A stretch of 64,000 bases of DNA from Reddybacter sp041277045 (GCA_041277045.1 JBGFSY010000001.1:558001-622000), one strand, 5' to 3'; shown: positions 26,338 to 35,941, counted from the stretch's first letter. Numbers and translations are program-made. The notes: generated by a model not told the origin, from the sequence alone.

Positions 26338-26393
26338 CCACTTTCACTCCTTCCCAATCAGATCATTTAACCGATATTATTAGCGCACAAGTT

Positions 26394-26413
26394 GTATGCA
26401 AAGATTTACATAC
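26394..26413. promoter_or_regulatory. GTATG-N10-CATAC dyad between nudF and tolC
   Basis: A five-base inverted repeat with a ten-base spacer in the 156-base divergent gap. A regulator site for tolC or nudF is possible. The match is short and could be chance. Confidence 0.25.
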
Positions 26414-26493
26414 ATAAAGGGTACGCAGCCGTTCTATCTGCTAAACTGCTGAGCAATAAATTACTCATTCAATCACGTTCATAGGACAAGTGC

Positions 26494-27915
26494 ATGTCAA
26501 AGCTGATCTCAAAAACACTGGGCGGCCTGTTGTTAACGGCAACCTGTGCTGTACCTCTGCAGGCAGAAACGCTTGCAGAAATCTATCAACTGGCACTGAA
26601 CAACGACGCACAATTACGTGCTGCCCACGCCGCCTTTAATGCCGGCAAGCAGTCCATTCCTCGTGCTCGTGCTGGCTTACTGCCGACTATTAATGGCAGC
26701 ATTGAAATGACCGATGGTGACGGTGATTCCAGCTCTTTCCGCACACTTAATTTCCCGGGCCAAACTTTTAACGCGGGTGCAGCGGGTGAAAGAGATGACG
26801 AAACCGAGTTCTACTCACTCTCTCTAACTCAGCCACTGTTCGACATGCCGGCCTGGTTCACCTTTAAACAGGGCTTTGATCTCGACCAACGAGCCAACGC
26901 CGACCTCGCCGCAGAGCAACAAGCGCTGATTGTACGCGTTGCCGTTGCCTACACCGAAGTCCTGCGCACCAGTGAGAATTTAATTACTGCCAAAGCGGAA
27001 CAGCGCGCCATTGGCCGTCAACTCGAACAAACCAAAGAGCGCTTTGAAGTCGGCCTGCTGCCGATCACCGATGTACATGAAGCCCAGGCCGCTTACGATG
27101 CCGCTCGCGTTAACACCCTCGAAGCAGAAGGTGCATTAGACATCGCCTTTGAGGCACTGGAAGTGATGACGGGACAGCCACACACTGAGCTGGCCGGACT
27201 CGCCGCTGAGTTTCCCATCCAGCCAACTGACCCTGTTGACCGAGAAGCCTGGGTAAAATTTGCCCAGGACAACAACTTCACCCTGGCCGCTGCACGCCTA
27301 ACCGTGCAGGCCGCTGAGAAAAATGCCAAAGCCAAACGCGCCGAACACTTGCCACGCGTGTCGGCCAACCTAAGCTACTCCAATTACCATCAAGACGGCA
27401 GCTTTAAGCTCGATGACGGAAACAACCAGCCCTTCTCAGACGATGAAGAACCTCTGGTTTTTTCCGTGCGTATGGATGCCCCGATCTACTCTGGCGGATT
27501 TGTCAGTGCCGAACGCAAAATCGCTCAACAGGAGTTTATCCAGGCTCAGGAAACCCTCTTGCATACCCAGCGCAGTACAACGCAACAGGCTCGCTCGCAG
27601 CACCTGAAAGTACACACAAACAGCGCTCGGGTTGAAGCTAGAAGCCTGGGCATTATCTCAGCGCAAAGTGCTCTAGAAGCCACTCAGGCCGGTTACGATG
27701 TCGGCACACGTAATATCGTTGACTTGCTAATCTCGCAGCGTGTTCTGTACCGCTCTCAGCGCGACTACGCCAATGCGCGCTACGACTATATTTTGAGCAT
27801 GCTCAATCTGAAAGAAGTCGCCGGCCTGTTGAGCCCAGACGATATCAACAAGCTCAATGCCTGGATGAAGCCTGAGCTGGTGGTTGGCAAATCTGACTCT
27901 CGAACAAAGCTGTAA
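26494..27915 (+). CDS. tolC: TolC-family outer membrane efflux protein
   Basis: 473 residues. A signal peptide ends near residue 24 (AVPLQA then ETLAEI), followed by the two OEP repeats of long periplasmic helices (for example NNDAQLRAAHAAF in the first and NNFTLAAARLTVQ in the second). It forms the trimeric outer-membrane exit duct shared by tripartite efflux pumps and type I secretion. No inner-membrane pump gene is adjacent, so it probably serves several systems, as in E. coli. AGGAC precedes the ATG at 26494. Its last 62 bases overlap the convergent waaA. Confidence 0.95.
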   Translation: MSKLISKTLGGLLLTATCAVPLQAETLAEIYQLALNNDAQLRAAHAAFNAGKQSIPRARAGLLPTINGSIEMTDGDGDSSSFRTLNFPGQTFNAGAAGERDDETEFYSLSLTQPLFDMPAWFTFKQGFDLDQRANADLAAEQQALIVRVAVAYTEVLRTSENLITAKAEQRAIGRQLEQTKERFEVGLLPITDVHEAQAAYDAARVNTLEAEGALDIAFEALEVMTGQPHTELAGLAAEFPIQPTDPVDREAWVKFAQDNNFTLAAARLTVQAAEKNAKAKRAEHLPRVSANLSYSNYHQDGSFKLDDGNNQPFSDDEEPLVFSVRMDAPIYSGGFVSAERKIAQQEFIQAQETLLHTQRSTTQQARSQHLKVHTNSARVEARSLGIISAQSALEATQAGYDVGTRNIVDLLISQRVLYRSQRDYANARYDYILSMLNLKEVAGLLSPDDINKLNAWMKPELVVGKSDSRTKL

Positions 27916-29170
27916 GTCTGTCCAGCGCTCCGCGGTTGGCTTCGGTCACCGCGAGAGCCGCAGCGGACATCTGCTGATACTGCCCAGGATCAGCCAATAG
28001 CTTCACCACCACTGCGGCCAGCTCACTGGCGTCGGCACAGACCTCCAGGCCTCCCGCCTCATCCAGCAAACGACTGACCTCGGTAAAATTAAACAGGTGC
28101 GGCCCGCTTAAAACGGGCACCCCCCAGGCTGCGGGCTCGATCAAATTGTGCCCGCCCACATCGACCAAACTACCACCGACAAAAGTGATATCGCTAGCAC
28201 CACAAAAGCTCAACAACTCGCCCATGGTGTCGCCCAATACGATCTGCGTCTTACTATCCAATGCGCTTTCACTGGCTTGCAGCTTACTGCGCCGCGCCAG
28301 GCGGTAATTACCCGCAGTGCAAAGATCGCCGACCTCGTTAAAACGCTCAGGGTGGCGGGGCACCAGCACCAAAAGCACATCGGGCCGGTGCTCTAAAACT
28401 TGGCTGAAGGCATCGAGAATGATTTCATCCTCCCCGCGGTGAGTACTGGCTGCCAACCACACGGGTCTGCCATCAGCCCCCTGCCACTGTTTTTTTAGCG
28501 CCGCCGCTTTCAGCCGAAGCGTGTCATCGAGTTGTAGATCAAACTTTATATTGCCGGTGACCTCGAGCACCTCCCCGCCAACACCCAGTTGCAAAAAACG
28601 CTCGCCATCATCCTTTGTTTGCGCTGCCACCACGGCCAATTTAGCCAACATCGGCCGGGCCAAAGCCTCTACCTTTGCATAACCCGCAGCCGATTTTGCC
28701 GACAGTCGCCCATTGGCCAGTACTACCGGAATAGCCCGGCGATGACAGGCATCAATCAAGTTGGGCCAAAGCTCGGTTTCCATAATCACCAATATGGCCG
28801 GGTGAGTGCGATGCAGGAAGTGTGCGATGGCATCGGGCATATCGTAGGGTGCGTAACAATGCTCAACACTATTGCCGAAGGTCTTTTTCACCTGCTCCGA
28901 GCCGGTCGGCGTCATCGTTGTCACCAGCAAAATCGACTCGGGATATTGTTTTTGCAGACGGCGAACCATGGGAGCGGCGGCGATGGTTTCTCCCACCGAA
29001 ACGGAATGCACCCAGATCACTTGCTGGGAATCGGCCAGGCGGGCAACAAAACCAAAGCGCTCCCTCCAGCGCCGACGATAAGCCGGTGCTCGACTACCAC
29101 GCCAAATCAGGCGCAGCAGAATTAAGGGCAAACAAAGATAAATAAGTAGGGTGTACAGTAATCGAGCCAA
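27854..29170 (-). CDS. waaA: Kdo transferase (WaaA/KdtA)
   Basis: 438 residues. The inner-membrane GT30 enzyme adds Kdo to lipid IVA, the first core step. Seen: an N-terminal membrane anchor (LLIYLCLPLILLRLIW), APAYRRRWRERFG, HSVSVGE with the family catalytic Glu, METELWPN and the C-terminal GGSLVDVGGHNLIEPA. The start is a TTG at 29170 with a strong GGAGG six bases ahead; the N-terminus aligns with E. coli WaaA from there. It overlaps tolC by 62 bases tail to tail. The other core genes lie from 32.4 kb on. Confidence 0.95.
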   Translation of the reverse strand: MARLLYTLLIYLCLPLILLRLIWRGSRAPAYRRRWRERFGFVARLADSQQVIWVHSVSVGETIAAAPMVRRLQKQYPESILLVTTMTPTGSEQVKKTFGNSVEHCYAPYDMPDAIAHFLHRTHPAILVIMETELWPNLIDACHRRAIPVVLANGRLSAKSAAGYAKVEALARPMLAKLAVVAAQTKDDGERFLQLGVGGEVLEVTGNIKFDLQLDDTLRLKAAALKKQWQGADGRPVWLAASTHRGEDEIILDAFSQVLEHRPDVLLVLVPRHPERFNEVGDLCTAGNYRLARRSKLQASESALDSKTQIVLGDTMGELLSFCGASDITFVGGSLVDVGGHNLIEPAAWGVPVLSGPHLFNFTEVSRLLDEAGGLEVCADASELAAVVVKLLADPGQYQQMSAAALAVTEANRGALDRLTALFESQICQPPAQASSRH

Positions 29171-29280
29171 GCGGTGCCTCCAGATGGGGGCAGCATACCG
29201 AGGCCAGTGGATAGCCGCAAAAGGTTTTGCACAAAACGCTATAATCCTGAAAACGCAGACGTCTGGAAACCAACCTCCCT

Positions 29281-30516
29281 ATGCCAACAAGCTCCGACAC
29301 CTTTAAGGCTAGCAATAATGTACAAACCGACATCACCATTATCGGCGGCGGCATCGCCGGGCTCTGGCTACTGCATCGCCTCTGCAAGCTTGGCTACAAC
29401 GCCATTTTGCTAGAAAGTAATGCCTTAGGCAGTGACCAGAGCGTCGCCAGCCAGGGCATGATTCACGGCGGTATTAAATACACACTCAGCGGGCTATTGA
29501 GCGGCGCCTCGGAAGCCATTGCCGATATGCCGGGCTATTGGCGCAAATGCCTGCAGGGCGATGGCGAAATTGATTTGCGTGGCTGCAAACTGCTCAGCGA
29601 CCACTTCTATTTATGGTCGAGCGCAAAAACCACTTCACGCCTGACGACGTTTTTTGCCAGCAAAGCCACACGCGGACGCGTTGATAAAGTCAGTGGCAAA
29701 CAGCTGCCCCCACTCTTGCAAGTACCTGAATTTAAGGGCTCCGTGTATAAACTCGTGGACATGGTGCTGGACGTACCCTCCCTGATTCGCCAGCTGGCCA
29801 CGCCATTGCAGTCGCGCATTTTCCAGATCGACTGGCAAACCGCCACCTTCCAGCGCCAGCCCGACGGCTGCCATGCCATTGAGATTGTCAGCGGCGAACA
29901 AAGGCTATTACTCAATACTTCGGCCATCGTGCTCACCGCCGGGCGGGGTAACGGCGAGCTACTCAAGCAACTCGACGCCTCCAGCCCGGCCATGCAAACC
30001 CGTCCCCTGCAACAGGTGCTGGTCAAACACCGCCACCCCCATAGTTTTTTCGGCCACTGCCTCGGCGGGGAAACGACCCCTCGCGTCACCATTTCAAGTC
30101 ACGCCTGTGACGACGGTAGTCAGGTGTGGTATCTCGGCGGCTCTCTCGCTGAAAAGGGCGCGAGCCAAAGTAGTGACGAATTAATCCGCTGTGCTCAGCG
30201 TGAGCTGGCTGAATTATTGCCCTGGGTCGATCTCAGCGATGCCCAATGGGCTACACTCCCCGTCGAACGCGCCGAGCCACTGCAACGCAATTTTGCCCGC
30301 CCCGATCAAGCTTATGCCGACTGGGCTGGCAATTGTCAGAACGTGATCGCCGCCTGGCCCACCAAGCTCACCTTGGCGCCCAATCTGGCGACACAAATTG
30401 TCGATCTGTTGACAAAAAAAGGCGTCAAGCCACGCTACGCTGCGCCGCTTACCCTGCCCCTCAAATCACCGGGAATCGCACCATCGCCCTGGCAGACGCT
30501 ATTTGGAGACGATTAA
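29281..30516 (+). CDS. FAD-dependent oxidoreductase (DAO fold)
   Basis: 411 residues. The N-terminal dinucleotide site IIGGGIAGLWLLHRL with an acidic residue at the second strand end (LLESNA) and SQGMIHGGIKY place it with D-amino-acid/glycerol-3-phosphate-oxidase-like flavoproteins, which oxidise a C-N or C-O bond at FAD. I cannot tell the substrate. No signal peptide. It shares one base with the following aldo/keto reductase (TAATG), so the two are translationally coupled and probably act on linked metabolites. It is divergent from waaA with 110 bases between. Confidence 0.85.
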   Translation: MPTSSDTFKASNNVQTDITIIGGGIAGLWLLHRLCKLGYNAILLESNALGSDQSVASQGMIHGGIKYTLSGLLSGASEAIADMPGYWRKCLQGDGEIDLRGCKLLSDHFYLWSSAKTTSRLTTFFASKATRGRVDKVSGKQLPPLLQVPEFKGSVYKLVDMVLDVPSLIRQLATPLQSRIFQIDWQTATFQRQPDGCHAIEIVSGEQRLLLNTSAIVLTAGRGNGELLKQLDASSPAMQTRPLQQVLVKHRHPHSFFGHCLGGETTPRVTISSHACDDGSQVWYLGGSLAEKGASQSSDELIRCAQRELAELLPWVDLSDAQWATLPVERAEPLQRNFARPDQAYADWAGNCQNVIAAWPTKLTLAPNLATQIVDLLTKKGVKPRYAAPLTLPLKSPGIAPSPWQTLFGDD

Positions 30517-31307
30517 TGCTACCTAAGCGCACCCTTGGTAAGATAGACATGGAGGTCAGCATACTCGGCCTGGGTACCGTCAAGCTGGGTAGAAATGAGG
30601 GCGTTAAATATCCACAGAGCTTCAAAATCCCCGACGACAAAGAGGCCGCAGCACTCATCGGGCTAGCCAAAGATAGCGGTATTAATTTGATCGACACAGC
30701 ACCCGCCTACGGCAACAGCGAGCAACGCCTTGGCAAGTTGCTCAAAGGACAACGCCAGGACTGGTTAATTTGCACCAAGGTTGGCGAGGAATTTATCAAT
30801 GGCGAATCACGCTATGACTTCTCCCCGGAGCACGCCCGCAGAAGCGTTGAGCGCAGCCTGCGTCGGCTAAACACCGATGTACTCGATATTGTCCTCATTC
30901 ATTCGGACGGTAACGACGAGGAGATACTCCAGAGGCATGGCACGCTGAGCGCACTGGCAGAACTTAAAAAGGAAGGTAAAATCCGCGCGATCGGTATGTC
31001 GACCAAAACGGTAGAAGGCGGATTACTCGCCGCCGAACTCGGCGACGTGGTCATGATCACCTGGAATCTCCAATACGATGATGAAATCGCAGTCGCGGAT
31101 TATTGTCACCAACACGGCAAGGGCGTGCTGATAAAAAAGGCCCTTGCCAGCGGTCACTCCACATCGGACCCAAAGCGTGGAGGCAACACCGCCGACAATC
31201 CGATAAAACAATGCTTCGAGATGATTTTTGCTCACCCTGGCGTTAGCAGCGCCATCGTAGGCACGATCAACCCTGAACATCTTCGCGCTAACATTAGTGC
31301 GATATAA
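30516..31307 (+). CDS. Aldo/keto reductase
   Basis: 263 residues. TIM-barrel oxidoreductase of the AKR superfamily with the catalytic tetrad visible: Asp and Tyr in LIDTAPAYGNSE, Lys in ICTKVGE and His in VLIHSDG. It uses NADPH to reduce a carbonyl. The start is the ATG at 30516 overlapping the stop of the flavoprotein gene; the same frame extends upstream without a better start. AKRs are usually ~280-330 residues, so this is at the short end, and NADPH-site wording at the C-terminus (SSAIVGTINPEHL) is kept. The natural substrate is unknown. Confidence 0.9.
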   Translation: MLPKRTLGKIDMEVSILGLGTVKLGRNEGVKYPQSFKIPDDKEAAALIGLAKDSGINLIDTAPAYGNSEQRLGKLLKGQRQDWLICTKVGEEFINGESRYDFSPEHARRSVERSLRRLNTDVLDIVLIHSDGNDEEILQRHGTLSALAELKKEGKIRAIGMSTKTVEGGLLAAELGDVVMITWNLQYDDEIAVADYCHQHGKGVLIKKALASGHSTSDPKRGGNTADNPIKQCFEMIFAHPGVSSAIVGTINPEHLRANISAI

Positions 31308-31385
31308 CTCACAACTACCCCCCCCCTCAGACTTAGCTATACCGATCGATCAGCGACTCAAACCATATAAGTAGGCAAATAGTAC

Positions 31386-32345
31386 ATGGCAGAAAATCAA
31401 GATAAAAATCTACTCAAACTCCTCCAATTTGAGAATGAGCAGCTCAAACTAGGTCTGGTCAACGTTCAAACCAACCTGGCTGAGTCTACCGAAATCAATT
31501 ACGAGTCACTCTCTGAATTCAATGACATCAAAAACGATTTCTCCGGATTACTCGATGACTCTCGAAACCTGACTTCACAAATGACAGAGCTAACGTCACT
31601 GCTCGCCACGTCTAAATCCCGCACCCAGGTCATGACCGAGCAGATAGAAAACATTAACACCCTGCTGCAAAAAATTGTCGGCATCTCCTACCAAACCAAC
31701 CTTCTGGGCCTTAACGCCACCATTGAAGCCGCAAGGGCTGGCGAAGCGGGCAAAGGCTTCGCTGTGGTTGCCGATGAGGTAAAAGCCCTGGCGCGGGAAA
31801 GTAAAAAAGCCGCTGACGAAATTACCACGGCGATTGAGCAAATCAATGAAGAATCGATGATCTTTTCCCACAGCATGGAAGAGTCGAGCGAAGGTTGTGA
31901 AAAAATTAAAACCGTTGTCGACCAGTTTGATCTGCGCCTGCACGAAACAAGCCAGGCGAATAATCGCTCTGTGCACCGCATGCTTGGCACCAATGATAGA
32001 ACTTTCACATCACTCGCCAAGCTGGATCATATTATCTGGAAAGTAAACACCTACCTGTCCGTCATAAAACAAAAAAAGCAGATGGATTTTGTCGACCACA
32101 AAAATTGCCGGCTTGGTAAGTGGCATACCCAGGGCGAAGGTAAGAAGAGTTTTTCACGATTAAAATCTTACCCCCATCTCGACCACCCTCACTCGGTCGT
32201 ACACAACGGCACCAAACGGGTTTTTGACTTTATTGATAAAGGTGAAGGTTATACACAGGAACTCGAAAATGCGCTGAAAGAAATGGAGCGCGGCAGCGAT
32301 AGTGTTTTTGACGTGCTCGACAAAATGTTGCGAGAGAAAGGCTAA
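31386..32345 (+). CDS. Soluble chemoreceptor with C-terminal CZB zinc domain
   Basis: 319 residues with no membrane segment. An N-terminal coiled coil leads into a short signalling hairpin (QTNLLGLNATIEAARAGEAG and GFAVVADEVKALA), then a chemoreceptor zinc-binding domain from about 210. The zinc ligands are readable: His in LDHIIWK, Cys in HKNCRLGKWH and two His in HLDHPHSVVH. CZB receptors such as Helicobacter TlpD sense oxidants such as hypochlorous acid through the zinc-bound Cys. No che genes are near, so it would join an array coded elsewhere. A 78-base gap separates it from the aldo/keto reductase. Confidence 0.9.
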   Translation: MAENQDKNLLKLLQFENEQLKLGLVNVQTNLAESTEINYESLSEFNDIKNDFSGLLDDSRNLTSQMTELTSLLATSKSRTQVMTEQIENINTLLQKIVGISYQTNLLGLNATIEAARAGEAGKGFAVVADEVKALARESKKAADEITTAIEQINEESMIFSHSMEESSEGCEKIKTVVDQFDLRLHETSQANNRSVHRMLGTNDRTFTSLAKLDHIIWKVNTYLSVIKQKKQMDFVDHKNCRLGKWHTQGEGKKSFSRLKSYPHLDHPHSVVHNGTKRVFDFIDKGEGYTQELENALKEMERGSDSVFDVLDKMLREKG

Positions 32346-32352
32346 AATATTA

Positions 32353-32371
32353 TCAGGTAACTATTACCTGA
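32353..32371. terminator. Hairpin between convergent chemoreceptor and hldE
   Basis: A perfect 8-bp stem (TCAGGTAA/TTACCTGA) with a three-base loop lies just after the CZB receptor. No T-run follows on the plus strand; on the minus strand ATAATATTTT follows, so it may serve hldE more than the receptor. Weak terminator call. Confidence 0.35.
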
Positions 32372-32458
32372 ACCTCGGCCGCTTAACCCCACTGCTAGAG
32401 GCTCGCCACCGGAAGGCGTCCTCTGCAACAAAAACAATCCAAAAAAATTCCACAAGGC

Positions 32459-33883
32459 CTATTCGCCCTGTATTTTTTCCACAATCGCCGTGGTAGAACA
32501 ATCATCAAGAAAATCTAGCGCCTGTACTTTGCCGCCATAAGCTTCAACAATTTCCCAGCCCACCACCTCTTCTTTCTTATAATCGCCGCCTTTCACCAGA
32601 ATATCGGGACGCACTAATTCCAGCAGCCTCTCTGGCGTATCATCGCTAAACACCAGCACCCAGTCGACGGATTCAAGGCCCGCCAGCACGGCCATACGCC
32701 GATCTTCAGAATTGATCGGCCGACCTTCTCCTTTAAGACGACGCACCGATTCATCGGCGTTAACCGCAACAATCAAGCGCTGACCCAAGCCACGCGCCTG
32801 TTCGAGATAACCGACATGACCGGCGTGAAGGATGTCAAAGCAGCCATTGGTAAAAACAATATTTTCACCGTGAACACGGGCATCGGCCAAATCGACCAGC
32901 AGTTGTTCTTCATTGACAACACCGCGCCCGTGGCCTTGCTCCAGCTGCAGGGCACGGCGCAATTCGGGCGCACTAATGGTAGCCGTGCCCAGCTTGCCGA
33001 CCACGATGCTCGCGGCCAAATTGGCCAATACAACGGCGTTGGGCAACTCTTCTCCCGCACCCAGCGCGGCGGCCAGCACGGAGATCACCGTGTCCCCCGC
33101 ACCCGTTACGTCAAATACCTCGCGTGCTCGCGCCGGCAGGTGAAATTCCGGCATACCCTGGCGCAACAGGGTCATACCATGCTCACCACGGGTCACTAAC
33201 AAGGCCTCAAGATCCAGCTCTTCAAGCAGCGCCAAACCCTTTTCAACGATAGCACCCTCACTTTCGCAGGGCCCGACCACTGCTTCAAACTCGCCCATAT
33301 TCGGGGTAATCAAGGTTGCCCCCTGATAGCGGCTAAAGTCGCTACCCTTGGGGTCAACCAATACGGGGATGCCACGTTGTCGGGCAGCCTGAATTAACTC
33401 AACGGGATTTTGCAGAGCACCTTTGCCGTAATCTGAAATCACAAGCACGCTAACATTTGCCAAATAGGCTGCAACCTTATCGGCAATTTGATCTGTATCG
33501 GCCACCGTAAATTGTTGTTCAAAATCGAGACGCAATAATTGCTGATGGCGACTAATCACGCGCAACTTGGTAATGGTGGGCTTATCGACTGACACCTGGA
33601 AATCAGTACGAATACCTGCTGAACTAAAACGAGTCTCAAGAGAGTGGGCAGCCTCGTCGGCACCGACAACACCCACCACGGAGGCCCCGGCACCCAGTGC
33701 TGCAATATTCAAAGCGACATTGCCTGCGCCACCGACGCGATCTTCCAGCTGCTCAACTTTAACCACCGGCACGGGAGCCTCGGGAGAAATACGTGAAGTC
33801 GGCCCCTGCCAATAGCGGTCGAGCATTAAATCGCCAACGACCAATATTTGAGCGCCATCAAAGCGCGGCATTTTTACATTCAA
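32459..33883 (-). CDS. hldE: Bifunctional heptose kinase/adenylyltransferase (HldE)
   Basis: 474 residues, full length. The N-terminal ribokinase-like half phosphorylates heptose-7-phosphate (MLDRYWQGPTSRISPEAP, and VTGAGDT with the catalytic Asp). The C-terminal nucleotidyltransferase half (FTNGCFDILHAGHVGYL) makes ADP-heptose, the donor for WaaC and WaaF. I use the TTG at 33883 (VNVKMPRFDG), whose N-terminus resembles E. coli HldE (MKVTLPEFE) and which has GGAG seven bases ahead; an ATG at 33871 is the alternative. It lies 72 bases downstream of waaC. Confidence 0.95.
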   Translation of the reverse strand: MNVKMPRFDGAQILVVGDLMLDRYWQGPTSRISPEAPVPVVKVEQLEDRVGGAGNVALNIAALGAGASVVGVVGADEAAHSLETRFSSAGIRTDFQVSVDKPTITKLRVISRHQQLLRLDFEQQFTVADTDQIADKVAAYLANVSVLVISDYGKGALQNPVELIQAARQRGIPVLVDPKGSDFSRYQGATLITPNMGEFEAVVGPCESEGAIVEKGLALLEELDLEALLVTRGEHGMTLLRQGMPEFHLPARAREVFDVTGAGDTVISVLAAALGAGEELPNAVVLANLAASIVVGKLGTATISAPELRRALQLEQGHGRGVVNEEQLLVDLADARVHGENIVFTNGCFDILHAGHVGYLEQARGLGQRLIVAVNADESVRRLKGEGRPINSEDRRMAVLAGLESVDWVLVFSDDTPERLLELVRPDILVKGGDYKKEEVVGWEIVEAYGGKVQALDFLDDCSTTAIVEKIQGE

Positions 33884-33955
33884 CCCTACTCTCCATTTAC
33901 ATAATTTATTTTGAGCTTTTAAAAACGACTGGCGGTATCAGCCCTTAGCCTGACA

Positions 33956-35023
33956 TTAAGCCTGCGATGTATCTCTAGCAATAAGCGGCTCTTTTACCTG
34001 TAATTGCTCAAGCGCCTTCCACACCGCCTGAGCACTAATCGTCTTCATGCATTGGGCCTGCTCGCCATTGTAATCTGGCGTATCACAACGCTGCTTATAG
34101 CAGGGTATGCAGTCAAAACCTGTGGCTTGCAAATGAAGCGTCCTCGCGCCAGTCGCACCAATCAAATGAGGATCTGTTGCCCCGTATAGCGTCACCGTTG
34201 GCACATCGAGGGCTGCCGCGACATGGGCCAGCCCGGTATCGACACAAACCGCACCTGCACTATCGACTAGCACACCGGCAAGCTCACCCAGACTCAGTCG
34301 TGGTAGCACAGTGCAATGCTGATACGGCCCAGAAATCTGCTCGGCCTGAGCTTTCTCCCCGGCGGAACCCCAGGGTAATAAAACCTCATAACCCTGCTCA
34401 CCGGCCTGCTCAATGAGCTGAGACCAATGCTCATCCGACCAGCGCTTGTTCGGCCAGCTGGCATTTTGCACAAACACGAGATAAGGCGAAATGGGTAATT
34501 CTAAAGGCGCTTTAGGCCACTGTTTTGAGGCGAGGCCAAATTCTGGCTCCGTTGTCGGCAGAGGGTAATTTAAGGCGTGGGCAAAGAGCTGACGCCAGCG
34601 ATCAATCGCCAGCTGGTCGCGTGAAATTGAATAGCGCTTGCCATAGGCGAGGTGTGCAACCCACTCACTCACAGAGCGACTATCCGGCCCGTGCTTCATG
34701 CCCCGAGCCAGTCGGGTGACCAGGGCGCTTTTCCAGTTTGTCTGTGCATCGATGACCGCATCGTACTGAGTGCTGCGCAGGTCTTTAACAAAAGCACCCA
34801 GCTCACCGTTCTTCCAAACCTGCGCTAGTTGTGCCCGCCAACGGCGATGAGCCGTCGTCAGGGTGCGTTGCACCGTCGGGTGCCACAAAGGGATTTCAGC
34901 AAATGATTCATCCACTGCCCAGTCAAATTTGATATCGGGATAAACCTTTTGAGCATCGCTAAGGGCAGGCAAAGCCTGCACCAGATCACCCATCGAGGTT
35001 AGTTTAACAATCAATACATTCAT
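33956..35023 (-). CDS. waaC: LPS heptosyltransferase I (WaaC)
   Basis: 355 residues, GT9 family. It adds the first heptose to Kdo2-lipid A. The N-terminal VKLTSMGDLVQALPAL with the family catalytic Asp/Gly loop and the C-terminal VDTGLAHVAAALDVPTVTLYGATDP with the ADP-heptose site are clear. The Cys-rich stretch near the end (CIPCYKQRCDTP) is common in this family. It starts at the ATG at 35023 and lies between the 2OG-Fe oxygenase gene and hldE on the minus strand. Confidence 0.93.
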   Translation of the reverse strand: MNVLIVKLTSMGDLVQALPALSDAQKVYPDIKFDWAVDESFAEIPLWHPTVQRTLTTAHRRWRAQLAQVWKNGELGAFVKDLRSTQYDAVIDAQTNWKSALVTRLARGMKHGPDSRSVSEWVAHLAYGKRYSISRDQLAIDRWRQLFAHALNYPLPTTEPEFGLASKQWPKAPLELPISPYLVFVQNASWPNKRWSDEHWSQLIEQAGEQGYEVLLPWGSAGEKAQAEQISGPYQHCTVLPRLSLGELAGVLVDSAGAVCVDTGLAHVAAALDVPTVTLYGATDPHLIGATGARTLHLQATGFDCIPCYKQRCDTPDYNGEQAQCMKTISAQAVWKALEQLQVKEPLIARDTSQA

Positions 35024-35100
35024 AGATCAGGCTTTAATAGCAGTGAAAAAGGCAAAGAGGCCTGATTAAACATCGGACAATTATTCCCTTCTCTAACAAT

Positions 35101-35733
35101 TCAAGCGGGAGCGGTAGGGCTCCCAGAAAATAACTTTTTGAGCTTGGCGCTAAGGCGATGAAAAAACTGGTGCTTGCCTTTTGCGGCCTCGCCGACGAGA
35201 TAGTTCATCTGTATCGACAAACGCTTGCCGACGACTGGTTTGTGGCCATGCCAGCAGTTATCCGTCACCTTAAAGGCCATTAGAGTACCGGCAGTGGGCG
35301 GTACTTCCTCAACAAAATTTTCAATGTTTTCGCCATCGCGCAGTACGCGCAAATTACCGCCCTCGGCTTCCCAGCTGTTATTTAAATACAGCAGCACGGT
35401 GACCACCTTGGTCTTCGAGTCGGTGTGAATGCGCCCGTCTTTTTCACGCATCACGCCACGCACCGTCGTCATAATGGGAAAACCCTCGAGACTAAAGCCA
35501 AACTTGTCAGCCACTACGTGGCGAAAAGCGTCACTTTGCAACTCACTCAGCAGAGCCTCATAAGCCTTGCCCCCCGATACCGCCGAAACAGGAATACTAC
35601 CGGGGTGCTCAATAGCGGGAAAGTCTTGCAGCACAGACTCAAGCGCTTCGCCTTGGACAAAGCCGGGCACCACAATGTAGGGATAGGGGTCTGTTCTAAG
35701 GCGCTCGCTACTGAACGCGTTTAACTCAAGCAT
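35101..35733 (-). CDS. 2-oxoglutarate/Fe(II)-dependent oxygenase
   Basis: 210 residues. The double-stranded beta-helix iron site is visible: HxD in GRIHTDSK, the distal His in NCWHGHKPV, and Arg in KRLSIQMNYL for 2-oxoglutarate. I start at the ATG at 35733 (MLELNAFSS), which has GGAG eight bases ahead; an upstream in-frame GTG at 35763 is less likely. It is the first gene of a minus-strand set with waaC and hldE, so a hydroxylated LPS or envelope substrate is possible. The substrate is unknown; small oxygenases of this kind near LPS genes are common in marine gammaproteobacteria. Confidence 0.85.
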   Translation of the reverse strand: MLELNAFSSERLRTDPYPYIVVPGFVQGEALESVLQDFPAIEHPGSIPVSAVSGGKAYEALLSELQSDAFRHVVADKFGFSLEGFPIMTTVRGVMREKDGRIHTDSKTKVVTVLLYLNNSWEAEGGNLRVLRDGENIENFVEEVPPTAGTLMAFKVTDNCWHGHKPVVGKRLSIQMNYLVGEAAKGKHQFFHRLSAKLKKLFSGSPTAPA

Positions 35734-35941
35734 GGCAAACTCCGAAGGGCTGAAAGCCCGCACATGCTACCACAGCCGGGTCTGGCTCCACACACGCCGG
35801 CCGTCCCAATGACATGTTTTCAATGGAGAAGCAGCGTTCGATTGAGCTACCGCAATTCATCCGTGGGAACAATGATAAGAGAAACCAATACCGTCAATAG
35901 TGCAGCCCGCGCATGCCCTGTATCGCAGTCGAACCATTAGG

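Noticed and set aside
28589..29125. Plus-strand frame of 178 codons
   Set aside because: It is antisense to waaA and shows no domain.
30246..30515. In-frame upstream extension of the aldo/keto reductase
   Set aside because: It lies in another frame of the flavoprotein gene; the AKR N-terminus and the TAATG junction support the ATG at 30516.
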